A program made the translations under genes and the position numbers. Under the pieces are notes generated by a model, which made no database searches, had not been told where the DNA came from, and saw only the letters and a list, made by a program, of their open reading frames with translations. Positions 53,901-64,000 of a DNA stretch of 64,000 nt are shown one piece after another; within the stretch, counting starts at the first letter, position 1; each line of letters begins with the position of its first letter. Where the stretch lies: NCBI GenBank assembly GCA_002105175.1, contig MCGE01000015.1:744001-808000 (forward strand), read 5' to 3'. This DNA comes from Absidia repens. Taxonomy: Eukaryota; Mucoromycota; Mucoromycetes; Mucorales; Cunninghamellaceae.

Positions 53901-54894
53901 TCCCTCATGAACTCGAAAAAACACACCTTCCATTCCAGCAAAGTAGACTTTTGATGAGCCACTTAGGGCTTGTCAATTTCAATCACTTGAAAGACGGGTC
54001 ATTCCAAATGCTCAACAAAACATCTGCATTATACCGTGATTTACGTGGGCTGGATCGAAAACCTGGGTAAGTGGAAAAAAAGGGGGAGTGTAAGGATATT
54101 AGCTGAATGACAGGGTGCTTATATTTCATTATATTTTAATGCAGGCGTGAAACAATGAAAATTGGTGTTGTTTATGTGGGACCTGAACAAGAAGACGAGC
54201 AAAGTATACTTCACAATACTGAAGGAAGCCCGAAATATGATGCGTTTGTTGATAGCCTTGGATGGGAAGTTGATATTGCAACACACACAGGATATCTTGG
54301 CGGGTTGGAACGAAATCTGACAAATGGCACCAAAGCGACTTATTATTGCTCCTCAACAGTCGAAATTATGTTTCACGATGTGACCAAAATGCCGACGGAT
54401 GCTCACGACACCAAACAACTGAAAAAGGTAAGTGGTGCCATTCGTTCACCTTTATGATAAAAATATATGTGACTAATGGGGATTATTTTGTACAGAAACG
54501 GCATATTGGCAATGATCATGTTCATATTGTATGGAACGAACATAATCGCGATTACAGAGTGGGGACAATCGGCGGAGACTTCGGAAATGTGCAGATCGTT
54601 GTGACACCATTGCCGGATGGATTATACTCAATTCAATTATACCGTGACTCAAAACTTCCGTACTTTGGTCCTTTGTTTGATGAGATGATGGTATCAAGAG
54701 CCACATTGGGTCCACTGGTGCGTGCTACTGCCATTGGTGCCTTCCGTACCTGTGTCCATACAACTGTATCTTCCTTCCATCGGTGTGTTTTTACCCAAAG
54801 GGCGAAGGATGTCAAAACTATCACTCAACGACACAAGATAAGCAATTGGTCCTATGAAAAGTTTATGGAACGAATATTCATGCCAGATGAATAA
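46108..54894 (+). CDS. Ral GTPase-activating protein alpha-like (RapGAP domain), several apparent frame breaks
   Basis: About 25 exons and 2,300 codons. The N-terminal region (SRVQSLWSYIDATNTFDQSR, FHVVFETCMHQIEKIK, FLFVPELMRNGWQ, HILDHGNHIRLRSLGFHLLL) follows animal RALGAPA closely. A long Ser/Gly/Asn/Gln-rich middle is low complexity. Helical repeats resume with GNINDIQNPRNHSVAIKCIV and PALYEIAPWFFEATE. The C-terminal RapGAP domain has YDAFVDSLGWEVDIATHTGY, EIMFHDVTKMP and the Asn-thumb loop KKRHIGNDHVH. It should switch off a Ral/Rheb/Rap-like GTPase, normally as a heterodimer with RalGAP-beta. Four one-base frame changes are needed, all between 49544 and 50810 (a G4 run, CCTTC, a GGG and CGTCGG). 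Everything before and after is in frame. Probably functional with assembly errors; a damaged allele is possible. Confidence 0.85.
47883..47925. repeat. Poly(A) tract immediately after a RALGAPA donor
   Basis: 43 A directly following the GT of the donor (ACTG|GTAAAA). The donor therefore has no normal GTAAGT, only GTAAAA. Confidence 0.9.
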
Positions 54895-55307
54895 GGCGCC
54901 CGTCTCAATAGATTTACTTACTATTTTACTACCTTTAGCTCACTATTATTACCCTCAATTTGACCATTATCATTATTCTTATTATCATTATCAACATCCT
55001 CTTCTATCTATCTATCCGCTACACTTTTATATTATCTTATATAATTCTTTTACATACTTATATATCTATTGCTTTTTTACAATATTTTACCCTCTTGTTT
55101 TATTTATTTACTTTGTCCTAATATTAAATCCTCCCCCTTTTTTTTTGGATTGTCTTTCTTCTCTCCCCTGTCCCTTATGCCCGGATAAATTAGAGACCGA
55201 ATTGATAAAACCCCGCTTCAAAAAAAATCATCTCTTTGTGTTTCTTTTTGTCTTTTATCTTACCAATCTTGAATCCCATATTACTACCCCCTCCCCATTC
55301 CGACACA
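54895..55307. other. Intergenic region between RALGAPA and ABCB10
   Basis: Strongly pyrimidine-rich AT DNA with short ATT-rich repeats, serving as the 3' region of RALGAPA and the leader of the ABC transporter. No gene was seen. Confidence 0.5.
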
Positions 55308-58043
55308 ATGTTACGTACACTCCAACGACATTGTGCTTTAACTCCTTCACCTCACAACACTCTACATTTTACAAACAGGTTGGCGAAGTCCTCTTCATCA
55401 CTATCACCGGCTCTGCCTATTGTGGAAAATGCCCTTGCCTCCTATCGCCACTCTGCCACTGTCACTAGGGTCATCAACATAGGGAGATCTGGATACCCAC
55501 CTCGACTGCAACGCTTGAATGGCCGATCTTTCTCACATAGCACAATCCGCCGATCTTTACAACAAGAAAAGCAATCTAGTGTCCAACAAAGCTCAACATC
55601 AACAAATGGGACCGCGGCGGCGGCAGCGTCAAAGTCAACAAAGAATGCAAGCGATTGGAAAGATGCTAAACGTCTATTTGTACTAGCAAAGCCAGAGGCG
55701 AAAAGCATTACAGGTGAGTCATTTGTAGAAACAACAGAGAGTGGATGGCGCTGGGCATATTATATAGTTTTATTGGGCCTCGTTATGGGTGACGGCAATG
55801 AATGATAGGTTCACTAACTTTTTTTTTTTTTTTTTTTTTTTTTTTAGCGGCCATTGGTCTTTTAATTATCTCTTCAAGTATTACCATGTCAGTACCATTT
55901 TCTATGGGCAAGATCATCGATATTGTGACTCATCCGGAAACTGCTCAAGAAACAGCGTTTGGTCTCTCATTGACTGAATTCTTCGGTGCCCTTACGTTGG
56001 TGTTCACGGTGGGTGCTGCTGCAAACATGGGACGAGTGATGTTGTTTCGGTTGTCTGGGGAACGGATCATTCAACGTTTACGGAATGATTTATTCAAAAA
56101 CATCCTTCGTCAAGAAATGGCATTCTTTGACCGTAATCGAACGGGTGAATTGATTTCGCGATTGTCCACGGATACTGCTATTGTTGGAAAAAGTATCACA
56201 AACAATGTCAGCGATGGGCTACGGTAAGGATATAGAAAATAGAGTGCGGATATACGTATGTTTTGCCTTTTTGATTTGTATACTCATCTTTTTACTTTAT
56301 GAAAAAAAGGGCATTGGCGACTGCAGCTGTTGGATCCACTATGATGTTATATGTCAGGTAAAATAGTGTTATGGATGATGGACGGGCAGGGGTGGGAAAG
56401 ATAAAAACAAAATGATAGGAAATTGACACCTAGTTTATCTGATTGGTTTTTAGTCCAAAGCTTACCGGGATCATGATGCTGATTATTCCGCCGGTGGCAA
56501 TCTTCGGTATCGTTTATGGTCGTTATGTCAAAACACTATCTCGAAAAACTCAAACGGCCGTGGGTGAAATCACCAAAGTTTCTGAAGAAAAAATCAGCGC
56601 GATCCGAACTGTGCAGGCCTTTGCCAAGGAGAACGATGAGGCGAAACGGTATGGATTGAAAGTACAGGACTTGTATCAATTGGCTCGAAAAGAAGCTTTG
56701 GCTAGTGGTGCCTTCTTTGGTGGTGCAGGTCTGTCTGGGAACTTGGCGGTCCTTGCTGTGCTTTGGTATGGTGGCTCCATGGTGATGGATAATGTCATTA
56801 CGATCGGTGAACTCGCTTCTTTCATGCTTTATACAGCTTACGTTGGAACTTCTCTTGGTGGTAAGGACACACATACATTTATATATTTCAGCGCAATGAC
56901 GGCACTAAATAATACCATTTGGTATTGTTGTTTTTAACTTTAGGTATGACTTCCTTTTACTCTGAAATCATGAAAGGAGTCGGTGCTTCTGATCGCTTGT
57001 TTGAACTACTCTATAGAAAAAGTCAAATCAATATCAATAGTAAGTAAAATATCGAACAACTTTTGCTTTATGAACGAACTACTTATGTTGTTTATTTTAT
57101 TCCACTAGGAGGGAAAAGTCTACCCAAAATCGAGGGCAACATTCGATTTGAAGATGTCTCATTTGTGTACCCCACTCGTGACAAGAGCCCTATCTTTAAA
57201 AATTTATCCTTAGATGTAAAGCCTGGAACAAGTAAGTTGCCAATTCATGGATTAATCATCATATAAAATTGGTACTACGGAACTGACATTTATTATCTTT
57301 TTCCCTGGGATTTAGTTGTGGCAGTGGTGGGACCATCAGGAAGTGGAAAAAGTACACTCGGATCGTTACTGTTACGCTACTATGATCCCGATCAAGGCAA
57401 TATTTATGTAGATGGTACAAACATCAAGGATCTCAACATGCATTGGTGGCGTGAACAGGTTGGAGTGGTATCTCAAGAGCCCATACTTTTCCATGGAACG
57501 ATTGCCGAAAATATTTCTTATGGGTGTGAAAATGCAACAATGGATCAAATCAAGGCTGCGGCAACACGAGCCAATTGCGCCAACTTTATCGAATCTTTCC
57601 ACGACAAGTATGATACCGTGGTGGGTGAACGATCAGTGGCACTTAGTGGAGGACAGAAACAACGTATTGCCATTGCAAGAGCTTTATTGAAAAATCCTTC
57701 GGTATTGGTTTTGGATGAAGCAACAAGTGCTTTAGGTAAGGAACAAATATGAAATACAATTGTGATGATGCTGATTTTTTCTTTTTCTTCTCTTAAAATA
57801 AATATATTAGACTCTGAAAGTGAACTGCTGGTACAAGGTGCCCTGAATGAACTGATGCGTGGACGAACCGTGTTTACGATTGCTCACCGTATGTCTAGTA
57901 TTCGATCAGCCGATCTGGTGGCCTGCATTAATGATGGTCATATTGCCGAATTAGGAACATACAATGAACTCTTGAATATTGAAGATGGTGTCTTCCGTAG
58001 ACTGGTAGAATTACAAACAATGAACTCTTCTGATCGATCTTGA
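55308..58043 (+). CDS. Mitochondrial ABC half-transporter, Mdl1/ABCB10 type
   Basis: Eight exons give 702 residues: 55308-55713, 55848-56223, 56310-56357, 56454-56860, 56944-57039, 57109-57231, 57316-57735, 57811-58043. The first 110 residues are rich in Arg, Ser and Ala with few acids ([20 protein letters not shown]), a mitochondrial presequence. Membrane segments follow, with [14 protein letters not shown] and [19 protein letters not shown]. The ATPase domain has Walker [10 protein letters not shown], the Q-loop VSQEPILF, signature [15 protein letters not shown], Walker [12 protein letters not shown] and the H-loop TIAHRMSS. Relatives sit in the inner membrane as homodimers; Mdl1 exports peptides and ABCB10 has been linked to haem synthesis and oxidative stress. 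Exon 3 is only 48 nt. No frame problems. AATAAA at about 58268. Confidence 0.94.
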
Positions 58044-59689
58044 TGGTTGGTCAGTGTATAGCTTTATATCCTCTCTCTCCCCTTCCTTTCCATTATTATT
58101 AGATCTTTTACACTTTAGATTATATTATCATGCTCATCATTGTTATTTTATTCCTCCCCCTCCTCATTTTTTTTTTTTTTTTTTTTAGTTTTATTCGTAC
58201 ATATTAGCCCCCACTCCTATTATAGATTTATTCTTCTAGTTTATCATATTGTTTTTTGAATCATCCCAATAAAATTCTGCTCTTTTCTAAAAAAAAAATT
58301 CCTGCAATTATATATATATATATATATATCCTCTTCGCGCTATATAATGAAATCAGCTTATATAATTTAATAGTGCTTTACGTACTTGATATACTGTACT
58401 CATGCACCACTTTTTGCTTTTAATTATATAATTTTCAACAAGATTGTGTGTGTACTTTATTCAAACTTTATCTGCTTACTTCGCCGATTAAGGCGTTTTT
58501 GTATGAGGGTTTGAGACAAGACCCTTTTGGAAAATAGTACAATACTTCATAAAAAAATCATACTCATGGCGCGTACCCTAGGTTCGTGAACATGATTGAA
58601 CGACCAAGAATAGACCTATGGTTGTAGAGTAAGGTTAAGCGCTATAGGTTTTTGCAAGAAGACACATTATCAAAACGAATTACGGAAGCATGCAAAAGTG
58701 TGGAGAAAACTCACTTCAAAGGCTTCGTTTCGCATTCCTTCAATTGTTGGGACAAATGTCGAAACAAAGTGCCCACGTAATGATCACTGGCGACCTCATC
58801 ACACCAACAATGAAGCGATGATAATCAGGTAAGTAGCAAATAGATAAGTAATATGAATTTTTTTTATTGAACAGTATTAAAGACAAACTGTCATCAGATT
58901 TTTAAAGCCCAGCTAGATTACTAGTGCTAGAACGCAGTTGCTTTTTGCCGGTTTGCTACCCAATCCCACCCCTCTATTTCTCTTTTCCACCAATCAATTC
59001 TTCCAATTTTCCCTTTTCCAAGTTAGCTCTGAGAATGAACTTGCTAAATTAAAGGAGATTATTACTTTTGCACACCACTGAGCACATTCACTGAGAACGA
59101 TTTATTTGTAAATCATGGAAAATATCAGTTTTCGCTGAAAATGAGCTGAGACCCTATATAACCCACTTCGGTATGATATGCAGAGGACCCAATAAACTGA
59201 ATACACTATACTTTTTTTCACACAAGCACATACCCATTCTTTTTCTACGCCAAAATATATACAATATACATTCCTGCTCTACGAAAGATGGTTCACAACG
59301 TATTTTCAATGTTTCTATATTGATTCCAGGTCGATTGAGTAAAAATTTGAAATGGGCATCATTTTTCGCTGAAGATGAATTGTTGTTACACAAATATTAC
59401 TTTCCCCACCATCGCTACTCTACATAACCGCCTAGGTATGAAATACAGATGGGCTAACAAACTAAATATTCTGTAGTGCATTTTTTCTTACACAAACACA
59501 TGGCTATTTTTTTTTTCTACGTTCAAATATATACATGAGGTGATGGACAAAGTCATCTTAATATCCCGCACATTTTCTTTCCACGTACTCAAACACACCA
59601 ATTTATTTCTATGTCCATGTATGCCCATTCGTCAATACAAACAATTTAAACTTATAACAAAGAAACTAACGATAAAAAGAGACAAGTGT

Positions 59690-59900
59690 ATTTTATTTGG
59701 ATGAAGTTAAAAACTATGACAAACTAGCACTAAACTAAATTATTGGTGGTTCAGTTATAACTATGGTGAAGCTAATCTAATGAGTGGATCCAAATCTTGA
59801 ACCCAAAATGAAAGGGTTTCCCCATGCATGTTTGTATTGCATTTTTCAAAATGCCCCTGATTCACGTTCTAATTCTAATCCAAGATCACAGCACATTGAA
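59690..59900 (-). repeat. Core-bearing repeat fragment (inverted)
   Basis: On the minus strand: TGATCTTGGATTAGAATTAG, then GGGGCATTTT, the core (59802-59830), and an AATAAAATAC equivalent near 59690. It matches the middle of the composite repeats at 14500-14690 and 61780-61990. Confidence 0.7.
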
Positions 59901-60029
59901 GAATTAATGGAGAAAGGAAATAAAAATAAAAAAATGAAAAAAGCGAAATAAATAAAAAAAATAAAGCGTAAGCGGAGTGTAAATGATGCCACCGTCCATC
60001 TTTTCTTTCTTGCATATAGTCGGGCGACT

Positions 60030-60270
60030 GCCTCTTTTTTTAACCATTCAAAAGCCAACAAAAAAAAACCAAGTCCTGACTGAGCGCTGAGCAACGACGG
60101 ATGGGCCCCAAGGGGCTGCCCTCCATAGTGCGAAATGGCGAAGTCGTTCAACTGCCTTTTTTTTTAACCATACAAAAGAAAAAAAAACGAAGTCCTGACT
60201 GAGCGCTGAGCAACGACGGATGGGCCCCAACTGCCTCCATAGTGCGAAATGGCGAAGTCATCCAACTGCT
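60030..60270 (-). repeat. Two tandem units (about 118 nt each) carrying the GC-rich module
   Basis: Each unit has TTTTTTTTAACCAT, an A run, AAGTCCTGACTGAGCGCTGA and the module up to CCATAGTGCGAAATGGCGAA. The module in the first unit (60071-60150) keeps the GGGGCTGCCC arm. In the second (60190-60260) about 10 nt of that arm are missing. Confidence 0.8.
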
Positions 60271-60429
60271 CTTTTTTCACCACGCTTTTTCTTTTTTAGT
60301 ACTCTAATAACGTTCTCTATCCTAACACATTACAGATGACACTTTTTGTAAAACATTGAGTAGCACTCTATCAGACAAACTGTATAATATTTTATTCAGG
60401 CAGTAGTTGTTTTATAATTTGGACGATTA

Positions 60430-60511
60430 GGGAGGTGTGTGTGTGGTGTGTGGGGGGGTGAGTGTTGTGTGGGGGGGGCCGAGCAGGGGCGAGGGGGGGG
60501 GAGGGGGGCTG
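60430..60511 (+). repeat. G-rich low-complexity tract
   Basis: Runs of G separated by T or short spacers, including GTGGGGGGGTGAG, GTGGGGGGGGCC and GAGGGGGGGGGAGGGGGG. It has at least six runs of four or more G on one strand, in otherwise AT-rich DNA. Confidence 0.85.
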
Positions 60512-60519
60512 GTTAATAT

Positions 60520-60940
60520 ATTAAAAAGAAAGAGGTGTAAACCCTTATCTAAAATATCAATCTAAGATAAAGATCTATGACTTTGAAATTTACATCATTT
60601 CCTCCACTCACATCACGTAAATCCTCTCTGACTTTGTATTTTCTATCCATTTCCTCCACTCATATCACCGTATCCATGTCGCTGTTACAATGTTGGGTGT
60701 TATTTCTAGATAAACTATAAGTAGCATTTTACACAACGAGCTGCGATTATTTTTTTTTTTACGCATAAACCCCACACCGCCCCCCACACACACTCTGTTT
60801 TTCCACGCACATATGCCATGCCCATTCAGCAAGACAATGAAAGGCATAAAAGAGAATAATAGTAAATAGACAAGACATGTTTAATTCTGATATAGATGCA
60901 ATATAAACTAAGTTGAGCTAATGACACTATTTTAAAATGA
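60520..60940 (-). repeat. Composite repeat fragment (inverted)
   Basis: On the minus strand it contains TTTATATTGCATCTATATCA, GAATTAAACATGTCTTGTC, CCTTTCATTGTCTTGCTGAA and TGGGCATGGCATATGTG, which match 61943-62045 almost word for word. It also contains CAAAGTCATAGATCTTTATC, which matches 15196-15215. Confidence 0.75.
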
Positions 60941-61436
60941 ATGCTAATTTGAGGACGGTCCTACTGTTGCCAAAATCTGTCATGGACTTGCACTCCTTCA
61001 TCAACACACTGGATATTTTGTTTTGCTATAAGCGCTTTATCATCTCTTTAGGTCAAGAAGCATTATCAGCATGGAACAACCGGAAGAACATGGATATCTT
61101 GCGTGAGGTGATTGACGTCTCAAACTCGTCTCCATCGGGCCAAAACCAGCATCATATCTTTTTCACGCCAACCCACTGTCGCACAAAGAAGGTTAAGAAT
61201 GCCTGAGCATAATTATTGTATTCCTCCTGGATTCATACATCCTTTGTATCTTTGTTCCTACCTCTCCACCCTTCATTTACTGTCTCCCTTTTGCCAACAG
61301 ATATCTGCACCATCTGCTCCCCGCTCGCCACTCGCCACTCGCCACTTGTCGCAAAACGTTGTCCTTCTTTCATATATCCTTTCCATTTTGAATAGTAAAT
61401 GACAGTCTGCTTTTTTAACGTACCGATTTGGAATTA

Positions 61437-62010
61437 ACCTACAATAAACGCTCTGGCGCTCCGCTGGAACTTTTGGAAATCTTTCGATTTACTGGGTGTC
61501 ACAGTTTTTTATTAAAGTGTGGGTTTTGATGGGATAGGATTAAAGCCTCCGCCATTTCGCACTTTGATGGGCGGCCCCTTGAGGCCCAACCGCCGTACTC
61601 AGCGCGTCGTCAATGGGTACTTTTTTTTGTGTGTGGTGAAAAATAGAAGGTCGAAAAATAGGATGACTGAACCATTCGCACTCCGCCTCTCATGGATTTA
61701 AATTTTCTCATGCCCTCTTTTTTTCTTCCTCTTTCTTTTCTTTTTTTTTTTTTAGAACAGCAACTTCAACTGTGGATTTAGTGATCTTGGATTAGTAGTT
61801 ATAACTTGAATCAGGGGCCTTTTGAAAAGTGCAATACAAACATTATGGGGGAACCCTTCCATTTTGGATTCGTGATCTTTGAGCGTCCTCAAATTAGCAT
61901 TCATTTTAGAATAGTGTCATTAGCTCAGCTTAGCGTTAGTTGTCATAGTTTATATTGCATCTATATCAGAATTAAACATGTCTTGTCTATTTACAATTAT
62001 TCTCTTATGC
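61437..62010 (+). repeat. Composite repeat with GC-rich module and core
   Basis: Starts with CAATAAACGCTC and GGAACTTTTGGAAATC, as at 13966. It then has the module (61548-61617), a pyrimidine block (61710-61755), the core (61841-61870) and GAATTAAACATGTCTTGTC (about 61970). Confidence 0.75.
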
Positions 62011-62149
62011 CTTTCATTGTCTCGCTGAATGGGCATGGCGTATGTGGGTGGGAAAAAAAACCCGGTGTGTGTGTGGGGGTGGGGGGTTTATACAGGAAAT
62101 GTTTCTACTTTGGGCACGGAACAGTTTTTTTTTATTAAAGTGTGTGTTT

Positions 62150-62370
62150 CGATGGGATAGGATTAAAACCTCCGCCATTTCGCACTTTGGTGGGCGGCCC
62201 CTTGGGGCCCAACCGTCGTGCTCAGCGCGTCGTCAATGGGTTTTTTATGTGTGCTGAAAAAAAAAAAAATAGAGAAGGGATTAGAGCCTCCACCATTTCG
62301 CACTATGGTGGGCAGCCCCTTGGGGCCCAACCGTCGTGCTCAGCGAGTCGTCAATGGGTTTTTTGTGTGC
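62150..62370 (+). repeat. Two tandem units (about 117 nt each) carrying the GC-rich module
   Basis: Modules at 62168-62240 and 62287-62358 are nearly identical (GCCCCTTGGGGCCCAACCGT and CGTGCTCAGCG). Each is followed by CGTCAATGGGTTTTTT and GTGTGCTGAAA. Confidence 0.85.
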
Positions 62371-62639
62371 TGAAATAATAGCTTACTTGAAATGCGTCGG
62401 AGAGATTAGAGTTTAATTATGTAGTGGTTGCAACTCCTTTCCACTGGAAGATAAAACGAATTATGCTATATGGTAATTATGACGATTGCCCGTTTATTTA
62501 ATTTTTATTTGCAGTTCCCTGATTTTTTGACATAAAAAAAAAAAAGCTGGATGATTCAGGCTCCGCATTTTGCTTTCTATTTTTTTTTTTTTTTGGTCCC
62601 TTTTTTTTCCCTCTCTTTTTCTTTCTTTTTTATTTTTTT

Positions 62640-62870
62640 CCTTCATGATGGTCTGAATGATATGATGGCAAGACTCATTGGGGTGCTGGTGATCTAGGAT
62701 TAGTGTTAGAACTTGAATTAGGGGCGTTTTAAAAAACGCAAAACAAACATCATGGGGAAACCCTTTCATTTTGAATGAAGGATTTGGGAACAACAGTAGA
62801 TTAGCACTCATTAGTTTAGTAATAGTTTGTCATCGTTATATCTACGTCTGAATAAATATGTTCTTTTTAT
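62640..62870 (+). repeat. Core-bearing repeat fragment
   Basis: Contains TCATTGGGGTGCTGGTGATC, TAGGATTAGTGTTAGAACTT and GAATTAGGGGCGTTTT, then the core (62750-62776) and a GAATAAATATG near 62850. It corresponds to 14487-14690. Confidence 0.75.
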
Positions 62871-63803
62871 TATATTTAGTATCTCTGTTGTACGTTTACA
62901 TTATGAGCTTCATTGAATGTGTATTACATATGCATAGAAAAAAAAAAAAAAAAAAGTGCGTCTAAATATATATATATATATATATATTGGATGTGTTTGT
63001 GTGAAAAAACAGCTATTCAAACACTGCTTTTACTCAATGTCTACTTTTTTAGATTAAAAACCGCCCTTCATTACTCAACATCTCCTTTATATGGTGCCAC
63101 AACGAAACAGTGTCACTTTGAACCGGTTCAAGGAGTGTCTAGTGTATAGTTCGAGGACAAGGGCTTAATCTCAGAATTTTGTAATATTAAACGGTGCCCA
63201 ATTACTTACAATCCTCTGCCTACTTTTCGTAACTCTTCTTATTAGTGGGTATATATGCGTATGTAAAAAAAATAAAAAACACAGACGTATGCGTGCAAGA
63301 AGAGAAAGCGGATACTGGGTTTCTTTTGTCGTTGACTCTATTCCGCACTCCAGGCAAAGCCTCAACTCCTTTTAAGGTCCAAAAGTCATGGTCAACCTTA
63401 AACCTTCTGTATACTACACTAAAAAAATAAGGGGCAAACCATTTTCATTTTGAATTGGGAAACTGTCACCAGCTGACATTTGCCTTGCTGGATTGTTCGC
63501 CGATTTACACTATTACTTCATCCTATACATATATCGATATTTGCACTGAGACAAAGAAATACTAAAATTCAAATAGGTGATACAGAACCATTAACAACAA
63601 AAAATGAGCATTATGTTGATAGTACCTGGCAATCACTGGCCCATCTCAACGCAGACAGTACTCTACTGCAAAGTAAAAATAAAAAATTGACATGATGTAT
63701 AGTAAAAAAAAAAAAAAAACGGTTTTATTGATGATGATAACTAATGTTGGTACCTAACACTAAGCTACAAATAAAACATAAACTAATAGTTTCCCTTCAC
63801 CCT

Positions 63804-63941
63804 TCAATCTTTCTTTGATCCGAGAAGATCATGTGTAAAGTCTTCCACCTTATCCCGGATATCGTGCGCTTGTTGATCAATATTGCCTTGGAATCTTAAC
63901 AGTTGAGGACGCAGGATACGAGCATACAAAAGTTCAGCACC
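63804..63941 (-). CDS. Yop1/REEP (TB2/DP1/HVA22) family protein, last exon (partial)
   Basis: Minus-strand terminal exon of 46 codons ending in TGA, preceded by a TTTTTTTAG acceptor and an ACTAAC branch-like site (about 63975). The rest of the gene lies beyond the window. The peptide GAELLYARILRPQLLRFQGN, then IDQQAHDIRDKVEDF, fits the end of the TB2/DP1/HVA22 domain, where GA..LY...L.P.L and ID recur. Such proteins curve tubular ER membranes. The identification rests on one short exon, so it is moderate. Confidence 0.6.
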   Translation of the reverse strand, partial: GAELLYARILRPQLLRFQGNIDQQAHDIRDKVEDFTHDLLGSKKD

Positions 63942-64000
63942 CTAAAAAAAGAAGAAAAGAAGAGTTCGTTAGTTTTGAACCATATGAACACAACGAGCTT

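Larger units (their letters stand above)
58044..63803. other. Repeat-dominated gene desert
   Basis: The right end of the window holds nested and inverted copies of the composite repeat, listed separately. Between them are the ABCB10 3' region with an AT microsatellite (58309-58329), unremarkable AT-rich DNA (58330-59140), and two inverted blocks with ACACAAGCACAT/ACACAAACACAT (59218-59232, 59492-59504). ORFs such as 60937-61206 are not accepted as genes. Confidence 0.55.

Noticed and set aside
60937..61206. 90-codon ORF between repeat blocks
   Set aside because: No recognised domain, no leader or splice signals, and it lies inside repeat-dominated DNA.

Overview
The window is nuclear DNA from a fungus, most probably an early-diverging one (Mucoromycota, Mucorales-like). 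The evidence is AT-rich intergenic DNA, many short GT-AG introns of about 60-100 nt, pyrimidine-rich leaders, AATAAA signals, and a gene set that includes a PCAF-type Gcn5, a WW-MyTH4-RhoGAP protein, a RalGAP-alpha-like protein and an animal-like type II P-type ATPase. No bacterial, viral or organellar genes were seen. The phylum call is inference from gene content.

Layout, left to right. 1-248: end of an amino-acid permease. 1683-4963 (+): mismatch-repair endonuclease PMS1. 5577-5726 (+): ribosomal protein eL41, whose ATG is split by an intron. 6152-8891 (+): Gcn5. 11262-12305 (-): a GST/etherase-like protein, facing away from a His-rich protein of unknown function (12640-13374, +) across a short shared promoter. 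15756-19069 (-) and 19341-23703 (-): a RhoGAP and a Rom2-type RhoGEF, head to tail. 24833-27743 (+): patatin-type triacylglycerol lipase. 27932-28799 (+): coatomer zeta. 32045-33094 (+): protein with a weak PAH-like start. 33382-34642 (-): Ccc1/VIT1 metal transporter. 35808-37567 (+): eIF5-mimic protein (BZW). 40150-43978 (-): Na,K-ATPase-like P-type pump. 46108-54894 (+): RalGAP-alpha-like GAP. 55308-58043 (+): mitochondrial ABCB10/Mdl1-type half transporter. 63804 onward (-): last exon of a Yop1/REEP-like protein.

The large spaces between genes (about 0.25-1.6, 8.9-11.2, 13.9-15.7, 28.8-32.0, 37.6-40.1 and 58.0-63.8 kb) hold degenerate copies of two related non-coding repeat families. They share a core of about 30 nt in eight or nine copies. 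One family starts at a conserved CCCGCCCACGTG. The other carries a GC-rich, foldable module of about 70 nt. Neither encodes a recognisable protein.

The genes are mostly housekeeping. The linked theme is small-GTPase signalling: Rho GAP, Rho GEF and a RalGAP-like protein. The most unusual items are the split start codon of eL41, about 102 glutamine codons inside the RhoGAP domain, 10-nt and 17-nt microexons in CCC1, an orientation rule for homopolymers in introns (A-tracts near donors, T-tracts near acceptors), and the repeat families. Four genes (GCN5, GST, ROM2, RALGAPA) contain single-base frame breaks. These look more like residual assembly indels than decay, because every other exon keeps frame exactly.
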